Shown here: positions 50,460 through 59,600 of the stretch, one piece after another
Numbering within the stretch: position 1 is the first letter of the stretch
Layout of the letters: each line of letters opens with the position of its first letter
From: Sciurus carolinensis
Lineage: Eukaryota > Chordata > Mammalia > Rodentia > Sciuridae
DNA length: 64,000 nucleotides
Assembly: GCF_902686445.1 (NCBI RefSeq)
Contig: NC_062219.1
Coordinates: forward strand, 147,232,057-147,296,056
Reading direction: 5' to 3'
The notes under the pieces: generated by a model
Databases searched by the model: none
The model's input: the letters and a program-made list of their open reading frames with translations, nothing else
Told to the model about the DNA's origin: nothing
Position numbers and translations under genes: made by a program

Positions 50460-51501
50460 CATTTTCTTCCCCTATTTTTTCATGTTGTTCATGTATCTTC
50501 CCCTCTAGCAGTGCAGATCTGGGGTATTGCAAATTTCCCCCATAGGCTTATAGTGGCCCTGTACGTTTCCAAAATGTTTTCTTTAAGGGGACATTAATAT
50601 TAGCAGTGCCCAATTCAGACAGTACGCAATACTAGACCAAATAGCCCCTGACAATGAGCTTCAAGTCTCCAGCAGGCGTCTCAGGATGGGATTTGCCACA
50701 CCTAAAGATCGGAGCTACGGCTTCCAGGATTATCTAAGATGGCTGCTCCGGCTTCCAAATGTGTTGGCAAATGGGGAGCTGCAGCTCAGGGTGTGGACTT
50801 GGTCAGCTGGAGGTCCTGGAGGTGGAGTGTGGTTGGTCAGGCAGGGGTCCTGGAGGTTGGGTGTGTTTGGTGTGGTTGTGGGATCCTAGAGGCCGGGTGC
50901 AATCAGTTGGTCTGGGGTCCCGGTGATAGGGTGCAGTCAGTTGGTCTGGGGGTCCTGGTGGCAGGGAGCAGTCAGTCGATGTGAGGGCCCCAGAGGCAGG
51001 GAGTGATCGGTCAGGCTGAGGGATCCTGGAGACAGGGCTCAGTCAGTCTGGCCAGGGATCCTATGGGGCCTGGCTGTTGTCTCAAAATGGCAGCAGCCAC
51101 ATGTAATCAAACCTGCAGGTACTGTAACAGTGAACTTCCAGGCAACAGCAGGCAGCTGGTGCTCCACTGGCGGTTGGCGATCAGTTTGCTGACTGTTGTT
51201 GGACGATCGGGAGGTGAACCTCATGCGGTGGGTGATGGATAGGTGTAAGGCAGGAGATGGACAGGCAAGAGGCAGGCAAATGGCGGATGATAGGCGCCTG
51301 ACAGTGAGCAATCTGCACTCAAAAAAGGCGTCGATATGCTGGCAGACTGCAGGTGATCACAGCAGACAAATGGGGTAAACAGCAGGGGATCGATAAGCAG
51401 CAAAAACTGCCTCACCAAGAAACAGATATCCTCTGCTTGAAACTGGAGTTACGGAGTGACAAGGAATGCAACCTCCCTCTAGTCCACCATCTTGGATCTC
51501 C
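50460..51501 (-). promoter_or_regulatory. L1-B 5'UTR with internal RNA polymerase II promoter
   Basis: The segment from the ORF1 start to the element's 5' end is much richer in G+C than the rest of the L1. It has the inverted CCAAGATGG motif at 51486-51494, the position where mammalian L1s carry a YY1 site that sets the transcription start. Promoter function is known for the family and inferred here. A G+C-rich tandem repeat fills its centre. Confidence 0.7.
50801..51075 (-). repeat. Degenerate 34-36 bp tandem repeats in L1-B 5'UTR
   Basis: About seven to eight units, read on the plus strand, each begin near GGTC and contain a GGTCCTGGAGG-type core followed by a GGGTG..GTCAGTT-type end. Examples are GGTCCTGGAGGTGGAGTGTG (50812), GGTCCTGGAGGTTGGGTGTG (50847), GGTCCTGGTGGCAGGGAGCA (50950), and GGATCCTGGAGACAGGG (51022). 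They are G-rich on the plus strand, C-rich in L1 sense, and lie in the promoter region of the element. Confidence 0.75.
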
Positions 51502-51514
51502 TGTTAGGTCTTTT

Positions 51515-52435
51515 ATTTGAGTTTCTATTCTTTTAATGAATGAGCTCAAAGCAATGAACTTTCCTCTTAGCACTGCCTTCATAGTGTCCCAGAGATTTTG
51601 ATATGTTGTCACTATTCTCATTTACCTCTAAGTATTCTTTTGTTTCATCCCTGATTTCTTCTGTTATCCATTCATCATTCAATAGCATATTATTTAGTCC
51701 CCAGGGGTTAGAGTAGCTTCTATTTTTATTCTATTATTGATTTCTAATTTCATTCCATTATAATCTGATAGAATGCAGTAGTATCTCTATTTTTTTATTT
51801 GCTAAGAGTTGCTTTATAGCATAAGATGTGGTCTATTTTAGAGAAGGATCCATGCACTGCTGAAAAGAAAGTATATTTGCTCATTGATGGATGGAATATT
51901 CTATATATGTGTGTTGAGTCTAAGTTACTGATTGAATTATTTAGTTCTATAGTTTATTTGTTTAGTTTTTGTTTGGAAGATCTATCCAGCAGTGAGAGAG
52001 GTATATTAATGTCACCCAGTATTATTGTGTTGTGGTCTATTTGATTCTTGAAGTTGAGAAGGAGTTGTTTGATATATGTAGATGCTCCGTGTTTGGGGCA
52101 TCAATATGTACGATTGTTATGCCTTGTTGATGTATAGTTCCTTTGAGCTGAATGAAATGTCCTTCTTTGTCCCTTGTGATTATTTTTGGCTTGAAGTACA
52201 CTTTATCTGATATAAGGATGGAAACCATAGCTTGTTTAAACAGTCCATATGTTTTTTCCCATCCTTTCACCTTCAGTTTGTGAATGTCTTTACCTATGAG
52301 GTGAGTCTCTCGGAGACAGAATATTGTTGGGTCTTTTTTTTAAATGCAATCTGCCAGTCTATGTTTTTTGATTGATGAGTTTAGTCCATTAATATTCGCA
52401 GTTATTATTGAGATATGATTTGTGTCCCCTGTCAT
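51515..52435 (-). pseudogene. L1-A ORF2, endonuclease part (broken)
   Basis: This continues L1-A ORF2 on the other side of L1-B. It aligns along its length with the endonuclease of L1-[21 protein letters not shown] (51412-51621 frame) matches its C-terminal end. VSILISDKVYFKPK and GHFIQLKGTI (52037-52270 frame) match its first half. The inverted start codon is at 52433-52435. Stops and shifts divide it into short pieces. Confidence 0.85.
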
Positions 52436-52509
52436 TTTAGTTTATTTCTAGATTTTAATTTGAATTAGTTTCTCCTTTGATGGACTCTTCCTTTAGCGTA
52501 GCTCCTCCC

Positions 52510-53151
52510 AGATGCATCCCTCCAAGCTGGTCTGGCAAGCTGTCGGAGTAGAGGGAGGTGGCTAGAGCCCGGGTGGGTTTCCACGACCAGTTGTCCCATG
52601 TAAACCTCTCTTCACATTTGATTTTCTTCTGGTCACTTAAGCACACTCTGTGTCGTGCAGCATGAGTTTACTGGGTCTGTATTTTGGGCCAAACTTGGGT
52701 TTGCCAGGAATCTGCTTTCTCAGTTTCCCCCCAACCCCCTGCCACACCACTGCAAAATGGTTCCTCCCTCTTTTCTCCCCATGCCGCCTGGAAAGATGGT
52801 GGCTTCCTTCCCCACACATGGATATGGTACAGCCTGTCTTTCAGGTTTGTTGGGCAATGTCCTTGGTCTCTAAATGCTCATACCCAGACAACCTCTGGCT
52901 TCCCCACTGGCTGTGGCAGCAACTGTGCCCTGAGGATTTCTTCTCTATTTTATTATATTCAACCTCCTGTGTCCCTGGTCTGCTTTGAATGACCAGTTTT
53001 AGGTTCCAGTGAAGTGACCCCCACCCCTGCTGCCCTGCTTTTTATTTGTTTACCCACCTTGCAGAGAAGCTTGATGTCTGCTTTCTTGGTTCCAAACCAC
53101 GGAGCAGCCAGGGACGCGACCTCTTCTGTTCCGCCATCTTTGAGATGAGAG
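52510..53151 (-). promoter_or_regulatory. L1-A 5'UTR-like segment
   Basis: The minus-strand start carries AAAGATGGCGGAACAG (YY1-like) directly next to the target-site duplication, as expected for a full-length L1 5' end. The segment is unlike the L1-B 5'UTR and has no tandem repeats. It is joined at about 52509 straight to the ORF1-ORF2 spacer (the AGCTCCTCCC position, matching AGTTCCTCCC at 49461-49470 in L1-B), so ORF1 is missing. Short plus-strand open frames at 52650-52990 look like chance. Confidence 0.6.
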
Positions 53152-53630
53152 TTAGCATTAAACTTTTAAGTTAGAGAGTGGGAGTACAAATCTCCCCATA
53201 ACAAAATGCCACACCTAGATTCATCAACAGGATGCACTACTGTTGTGTCTATCATCCTTGCACTGTTTATTCTATCTCAATCAAAAATTTTAACTTACAC
53301 CTACCCCCTTGGCCCATCGCAAAATTATTAAAATATAAAACCCCTTGAGAAAAAAATGAATGAAAATCTATTTGCCTCTTTTATTATCCCTACAATAATA
53401 GGATTACCTGTTATTATTTTAATTATTTCATTGCCTTGTATTTTATTTCCTGCTGCCTACCACCTAATTAATAACTACCTAGTATCTTTTCAACAATGAT
53501 TAATTAAGCTTTTACTAAAATGAAAGATAACAATACCTAACACAAAAGGGTGAAACTGATCCTTAATATTAATTTCACTAATTGTCTTTATTGGATCAAC
53601 AAACCTTTTATCCCACTCATTTACACTATT
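53152..53630 (+). pseudogene. NUMT part 2: tRNA-Lys 3' part, ATP8, ATP6 5' part
   Basis: TTTTAAGTTAGAGAGTGGGA continues mitochondrial tRNA-Lys. An ATP8-like start is at 53206 (ATGCCACACCTAGATTC). It overlaps an ATP6-like start at 53356 (ATGAATGAAAATCTATTTGC). Using the vertebrate mitochondrial code, ATP6 reads [19 protein letters not shown] with TGA as tryptophan. In the nuclear code it is stopped. The ATP8/ATP6 overlap and the gene order are those of mammalian mtDNA. A MaLR-like LTR interrupts it at 53631. Confidence 0.95.
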
Positions 53631-54037
53631 TGGTTTGGATATGAAGTGTCCCTCAGAAGCTCCACTGTTAATGCAGGAATGTCCAGAGGCAAGATGATTA
53701 TGATTATGAATATGAAAACTGAAACCTAATCAGAGATTAATCCATCATGGATTAGTAATGTGAATGGACTAACTGGGTGGTAACTTTAGGCAGGTGGGGA
53801 CTGACTGGAGGAAGCAAGTCGCTGCGGGTGTGTCTTTGGAGTTTATACTTTGTCCCTGTTCCCTCCCTCTCTGCTTTCTGGATGCCATAAGCTGACTAGC
53901 TTTCTTCCACCATGTCCTTCTGCCATGATGTTCTGCCTCACCTCAGGTCCAGAGCAATGGAGCTGGCCAACCATGGACTGAACCTCTGAAACTTTCCTCC
54001 TCTAAGTTGTTCTTGTCAAGCTGACTAACCCATATAT
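53631..54037 (+). mobile_element. MaLR-like LTR inserted in the NUMT ATP6
   Basis: TGGTTTGGATATGAAGTGTC begins and GCTGACTAACCCATATAT ends the insert. It is flanked by CTATT at 53626-53630 and 54038-54042, a candidate 5-bp duplication. Internal segments TGGGTGGTAACTTTAGGCAG, TGATGTTCTGCCTCACCTCA and ACTTTCCTCCTCTAAGTTGT match the copy at 60323. The mitochondrial sequence resumes on the other side at the expected codon position. Confidence 0.8.
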
Positions 54038-54042
54038 CTATT

Positions 54043-54716
54043 CAAAACTCAACTATCACTAAATGTATGCATAGCTATTCCACTGTAACTGGAGCAGTAA
54101 TAACTGGATTCCATTATGAAGCTAAAGCATCATTGGCCCATTTCTTACCCCAAGCAACACCTATTATGCTACTTCTAAGGTTAGTAATTATCAAAATTAT
54201 TAGCCTTTTTATTCAACCAATAGCCCTAGTCATTCAATTAACAACTAACATTGCAGCAGGACAGTCATTTACCTACTTAATTGGAAGAGCAATGTTGGGT
54301 TTACCATCAATTTGCCCCTAACTACTCTAATTACATTACTATCTTAATATTATTAATAATTTTTGAATTTGTTATATCCTTGATGCAGATTTATGTGTTT
54401 ATGAGTTAGCCTATACTTCCATGATAATACTTAGTGACCCACCAAACCTATGCTTGTCATATAGTTAACCCAAGACCATGACCACCTAAGGAATACTATC
54501 AGCACTTGTATTAACGTCTGGTTTTGTGATATGACTTTACTTTAATTCAGTGACTCTAGTATCTCTGGGCTCAATAACTAACTTATTAACAGTTGGATGG
54601 TGCTGCGATGTAGTATGTGAAGGCACATTCCAAGGTCACCACACATCAATTGTCCAAGAAGGATTATGTTATGGAAAAATGTATTTATTGTATCCAAAAT
54701 CTTCTTTTTGCAAGAT
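54043..54716 (+). pseudogene. NUMT part 3: ATP6 3' part and COX3 5' part
   Basis: ATP6 resumes with CTCAACTATCACTAAATG and CTAGTCATTCAATTAACAAC. It runs into COX3 at about 54434 (GTGACCCACCAAACC, where the usual start codon ATG has become GTG). COX3 phrases AACCCAAGACCATGACCACC, CATTCCAAGGTCACCACACA and TGTATTTATTGTATCCAAAA continue to about 54716. There sequence of the outer LTR resumes. About 280 bp of COX3 are present. Confidence 0.93.
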
Positions 54717-55072
54717 TACATACACACACAGATATTATGAATATTATATATACTGCAAGTATTGATTCATGTGATTATGGAGGTTGAGAAATCCTAAGAT
54801 CTGCAGTTGGCAAGAGAGTCACTGGTATAACTCTGAGTTCCAAAGACAGAAGACTGATGTTCCAGCCCAACAGTCAGATCAGAGGAGCTCCTTCTTACTT
54901 GACCTCTTTGTCCTGTTCAGGTTTTCAGCTGATTGATGAGGCCTCCCTGCATTGTGGAGGGCAATCTGCTTTACCCAGTTGACTGATTCAAATGAAAATT
55001 CCACTTAGAAACACCCTCACAGAGACATCCAGAATAATTTTTGACCAAATCGACATAAACTTAATCATTGCA
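54717..55072 (-). mobile_element. Solo LTR, right fragment (outermost layer)
   Basis: It continues the LTR begun at 41414: ATGTGATTATGGAGGTTGAG, GATCTGCAGTTGGCAAGAG, GTGGAGGGCAATCTGCTTTA, CACCCTCACAGAGACATCCA, ending CATTGCA before AGGGG. The segments are the reverse complement of those at 23345-23830. The split is the NUMT insertion site. Confidence 0.8.
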
Positions 55073-55077
55073 AGGGG

Positions 55078-55905
55078 TAAGGACAAATGAAGTTATCAGG
55101 GCATCTTGTAATCTGAGTGGTGGGTCTTGAGACAGGGTCTATAATTGTGAGGGACACAACTACTGTCAGAACAGCTCCTGGGTAGGAAGAAGGGGGAAGA
55201 ATAAATGCCCCTTCCTACTCACTCTCCATCCCCCACCACTATCTCCCATCAGACCAACCCAACAAGAATCTAGTGGACCATGGGGTCTGAGTGAAGGGGG
55301 TACTGGGACAAAGAAGAGTCAACTTTCTGGGCTTGTAACAGGAAGATAAAAGAGGAAAGTATACTGGGGCGAAGGAAATAAAAACAACCCACTATGGAAA
55401 CTCTAGAGCTTTTCTGAAAGTACTTAAAAAATAGAACCCTCGGGAAAAAACTGTCACTTACAGCTGGGGTTGTGGGTAAGGGGTGACTAGAGTCATTTTA
55501 GTACCAATATTAAACAAACACTAAGCATTAAACAAAAGTGAAACCTGTTTTATACCTCATAAATACTGTTTTGGGCTTACTGAGTATATATGGATGCATT
55601 AATAGTTGGAGATCTATACTTCTGAGATTATATTTTTGCATATATATTTCATCTTCTCTTTGAGGCCACAGGCTATTGTAGGGCAAATATTGCCTTAGAA
55701 TTCAATAGTGCCTTGAACATGGTGGATGTTCTATAAACATTTGCTGGTGAGCCATTTCAACCTCTTTTTGTATTCTAATAGGAATGGATAAAATGCAAAG
55801 TAAAAACAACAACAACGAAATCTTTTAAGTGTCGGATGGAATCAGCCTAGAAATGTTTAACAGTGCGTAGAAAGGATGGAATTAAACTGCTTAAGGTTGC
55901 TTAGA
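55078..55905. other. Unique DNA, no gene recognised
   Basis: No feature can be supported. The sequence has no long open frame and no recognised repeat. Confidence 0.4.
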
Positions 55906-55907
55906 AC

Positions 55908-56000
55908 TCATTGATTCAACAAAGATTTATGGAGTAGCTATGATGTGTCAGACACTGTGTTAGACTTTCAAGATACAGAGATAATGTTTGGAGTGAAGAA
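55908..56000 (+). mobile_element. LINE-2 3' end fragment
   Basis: CATTGATTCAACAAAGATTT, GTAGCTATGATGTGTCAGAC and ACTGTGTTAGACTTTCAAGA follow the classical LINE-2 3' terminus. Ancient and short. Confidence 0.6.
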
Positions 56001-56086
56001 ATTTGTTAAACACGTGAAATGCTCATGAACTGCTGGTTTCTCTGGGCTGCGAGTAGCCATCTGTCATCAAGCCCACTGGAGAAGCC

Positions 56087-56657
56087 TTAGACAGGTCTGA
56101 ACGGTTGAGCCAACGACGGGTTGCTACAACCCGTTTGTTTTAGGGATTGAGAAGCAGCCTTCTTTTTGCTCTGGACGAGGCTCAGCCTCAATGCAGATTT
56201 ATTCCTTGGCAGAATTTGAGTTTGCTGTGACACAGACACAGTGCTCCAGTTCATGATCACAAAGTTCAATCAGTCTAGGTGCTATATACCACTTTCTCTA
56301 AACTACTCCTAAACCTGGGCCAAGTGATGAGCAGTTCTTCAAATTGAAGAGTCCAGGTAAGAAGAGTAGTCACAGGGCAGTTAGACTTTCTTTAGCAATG
56401 TCAAATGCCAGCACATCCTGTGGGGAAGCCTCTTTTACATCAGCAGACAAGAGTGTTCCCATCCACCCAACAATTTCAGCTGGCTTTCCCTTCTGGACCT
56501 TGAAAATTGAAAAGCCTGTCTTTACTTGAGTGGACTTTTTCAGAGCAAAACAGCCCTGTCTTCCAACTTCCTTTTCTAGAACCCTGTGTTTCTTCCATAA
56601 TGCTGGGGAAAGTGGATCGAGTCCCCTGCTGTTCGAGTCAAATAGCAATTCTTTCAT
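56087..56657 (-). other. Coding-like minus-strand stretch, identity unknown
   Basis: The minus strand has a 95-codon open frame (56657-56370) beginning MKELLFDSNSRGLDPLSPAL and ending AFDIAKESLTAL before a stop. A 60-codon frame lies further on (56269-56087). The amino-acid composition is balanced and not repeat-derived. There is no clear splice site at either end and no poly-A remnant at the low-coordinate side. It could be an old processed pseudogene or chance. Confidence 0.2.
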
Positions 56658-56659
56658 GT

Positions 56660-59600
56660 TCCTCTGTTATAAATGCTGCTCAGGCATTTTGAGTCAAAAC
56701 TGTGAAATATCCCTTCTTGCCTTCACATTATCCATTCTATTACTAGATTTAAGACTTGTGAATAATCCCATATGTGACCTTGGTTAGAAGGTTCTTTTTT
56801 TAACCAGGACAAAAACCAGTTGAGCAATTTCTTCACATAGGGTGTGCCAATAGTTGAACATCCCACATACTTTTTTTTTTAAGAGTGCTATTATTTGATC
56901 TCCAAATATTCTATAACAGGATGGAATTTTTTTTTAAGAATTTAACTTTATGCCATTCTGTCATGAACTCTTGAGACATATATTAGAATTACTGAACTAA
57001 TGTCAATCAAAATTTCGTCTTGAGTACTATCAATCTGAATGGAAAATGTATCAATTTTTAAAATATGATCCCTAGCAATATTTTTAAATTAACTTCATGA
57101 TCGTCATGATCTTCTCATTAGTACATTTCTGGGTTAGGAATGACAATAATAGAGATGGCAGTTCTTCCTTCTCTATTTCCAGATTTCACACTACTATAGT
57201 TTATTTTATAAGATATTTGTTTATGAATGTGTGGATTATAGACTTTTTTGAACTGAGCATAAAATTTTTAAGCATAAAAATATTTCTGTTTCTCAACCCA
57301 CCATAAGTCTCAAATACAATAATTCACATATGATAAATACTTCATAAATATTTGTGGAATTCAAATAAATTTGAAACATAATGTGTAATAATAGGAATTA
57401 AAATATTCAATAGAAGACTTGGAAGGTAAATTTGAGAAATTCTCTCAGAAAGCATTATTTAAAAGACAACATTAAAAATAACAAACAAAAAAAGACAAAA
57501 TATGGAAAATGGAAGAGGAAATATGAGTTATAGATAGATTAAGAAAAGCTCTGAAAAGTGAAAAATAGAAAAACTAAGGGGGATATTATCAAATAAAGTA
57601 TACAAGCAAAATTTCAAGTACTGAAAACTATTCATTTACAGTTTGAAATGGTCCATTGGAGACCAAAACAAATGAAGGAAAACAACTCACATCAAAACAA
57701 TTCACAAAGTATTTGTGAAATTTCAGAAGCTGAAGAGGGTAATTCATAACTCCTAAGTAAAAAAGATCAAAGACTAATGATCAGTAATCATCTGAAGCTG
57801 GGTTTTTGAACAGCAAATGTGAAAGCAAGAATACTTACAACATTCCGAGTAGAGATTGTTAGTTCAACCTAGAATTCTACATTATGAACCTCTCTTTACA
57901 TTACTAGAATAAGATAAAGATATTTGGGGACAAATACATTCTCGAAAATCCCTACTGTCCACATATCTTTTATCATGAAGCTAAGGAGGGTGTGTCCTAC
58001 CCAAGTGTGCAAGTAAAGGAATGAAAGGGAAAGCAGTGGACCCAGGCCAAAGAAGAGAAACGTGGAACCGAGGGACTGTGCAGTGCCATGATAAAGAATA
58101 GGCCAGGGTGGACGCAACACAGCAGGCCCCGAGGCCCAGAACTCAGGTGTACCCAGGAGGCTCTTGGGTTCCAGGAGATACCAATGAGGAAAAAGGAAAA
58201 AACAAACAAAAAACAAACAAACAAACAAAAAACAGTGGATGCAATTCCTTGTAGTTTGCTCATGCTGAGGTGATTCATTTAATATCTCTGTAGGTGTACT
58301 TTTATATACTACTTTGTTTGATTTTTTATTGGAATTATAAGTGATCTTAAAAAGGTTGGAAGATATAACATCAACATTGAAAGAGCAACTGTATTTCTCT
58401 GTATAAGAACAGACATTAAAATTAAAGAAAATATAAAACTTATATTGTTTATTATAAAAACCTCTTACCTAGAAATACATTTAACAAAACACCTATGCAG
58501 AGAAAATTTTAAAATATTATTCTTTAAATAAGAATTTTAACAATTGAAATATTTACAGTGTTCATGGGTGAGAAGACTGTATGTTGTAAAATATTAGTTT
58601 TCTTCATATTGATCTAGAAAGCAATGCAATGCAAATTAAAGTTCTAAAGACTGTTTTTTTCCCCTTTGTTTAGAGAGTATCTTTTTCTGTGTGAAATTTA
58701 ACATAATAATTTTTATGGTATGGATAGAAGTGTTTCCCAAATCTCCTGTGCTAAAACAATGCCAAGTGGACATAGAAATCAGTGCCAGGAGTAGGGTCAT
58801 TGTTATGACTAATCTGGTCACATGGTGAAAAGACTCTGGAGCTAGTACGTGGGAGAAATTTGGAAAAATGGAGATTGAAAATCTTTAAAATGTTGTAATC
58901 AGAGCTTAATGGATGATTCTGGTTGAATTTTGGAAGACTAGAATGTTGATAGGAGTGCAAATGGTAAATATCATGTTCATAAAGTTTCAGAAGGAAATAA
59001 GGACTCTATTGGGGAATGGACTGGATCTCAATTGTATTATATTCTGGTAAAGAACTTGCCTAAATTTTGAGTATTTCCTTAGACTTTCCAATATTCTGGT
59101 AAATATTGCCTACATTTTGAGTATTTCCTTAGACTTTCAGTGAGGCTAAATTTAAAGGTGATGGACTAGTTAATCTGGTGAAGGAAATTTCAAAGTAGCA
59201 CAGCATTCAATCAGTGGCATGGATATTGCTGGCAGCTTTTAACCAGGTTTATTGTGAGAATCTGGAGCAGAAAGCAGACAAGGGGGATTTCAAAAACTTT
59301 TGGTTTAGCTAGAAAAGTGCACGTAAAACTGGGGCCAAGGAAGGTGTGGTTATTGAAGATATAGCCATTAAGGAGATGTCAAGTACTTTGCACAGAAACA
59401 GTAGGAAAAATGATTTGATGGCATGTCAGGAATTTGCAAGACAACACCAATTGAAGGTTCCAGAATATAGAAAGAAAAATTTCTTTGAGAAGAGATTGGG
59501 GCACCCTGCTCACACAAGTATGCCTAGGAAGTTGTTTCACCATACTGGGCCTTGCAGACACTAAGAGGCAGCTGCTGCCATGATCTCTCAGGGCTCAGCT

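Larger units (their letters stand above)
45269..51514 (-). mobile_element. L1-B: full-length L1 inserted in L1-A
   Basis: The insert at 45282-51501 (about 6.2 kb) is flanked by a 13-bp duplication, TGTTAGGTCTTTT, at 45269-45281 and 51502-51514. On the minus strand the order is: 5'UTR about 51501-50415, ORF1 50414-49487, spacer 49486-49397, ORF2 49396-45785, 3'UTR and tail to 45282. The 5' end has CCAAGATGG (inverted at 51486-51494), a YY1-type start-site motif. Length and order are those of a complete mammalian L1. Stops and frameshifts in both ORFs make it inactive, but divergence is far lower than in the L1 copies at 13-22 kb. Confidence 0.93.
41695..53151 (-). mobile_element. L1-A: older L1, ORF1-less, carrying L1-B and L1-C
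   Basis: It is flanked by an 18-bp duplication with one mismatch (TTAGCATTAACCTTTTAA at 41677-41694; TTAGCATTAAACTTTTAA at 53152-53169), which is mitochondrial tRNA-Lys sequence. Its own sequence is 41695-44385, 44848-45281 and 51502-53151. The 3'UTR is at 41695-41945. ORF2 runs from about 52435 (start codon on the minus strand) down to about 41945. Beyond 52510 a 5'UTR-like segment follows directly and ORF1 is absent. The 5' end has CCGCCATCTTT (53131-53141), a YY1-like site. ORF2 is broken many times, so the element is dead. Confidence 0.88.

Noticed and set aside
51039..51311. Minus-strand 90-codon frame in the L1-B 5'UTR as an ORF0-like gene
   Set aside because: Primate ORF0 is antisense to L1. 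This frame is in the L1 sense direction and includes part of the G+C-rich repeats, so there is no support beyond an open frame.
52650..52992. Plus-strand open frames of 72-112 codons
   Set aside because: They are antisense to the L1-A 5'UTR-like segment, in three frames at once, with no protein family resemblance.
53206..54716. Functional nuclear ATP8, ATP6 or COX3
   Set aside because: The copies need the mitochondrial code, are interrupted by insertions and have lost a start codon. They are a dead NUMT.
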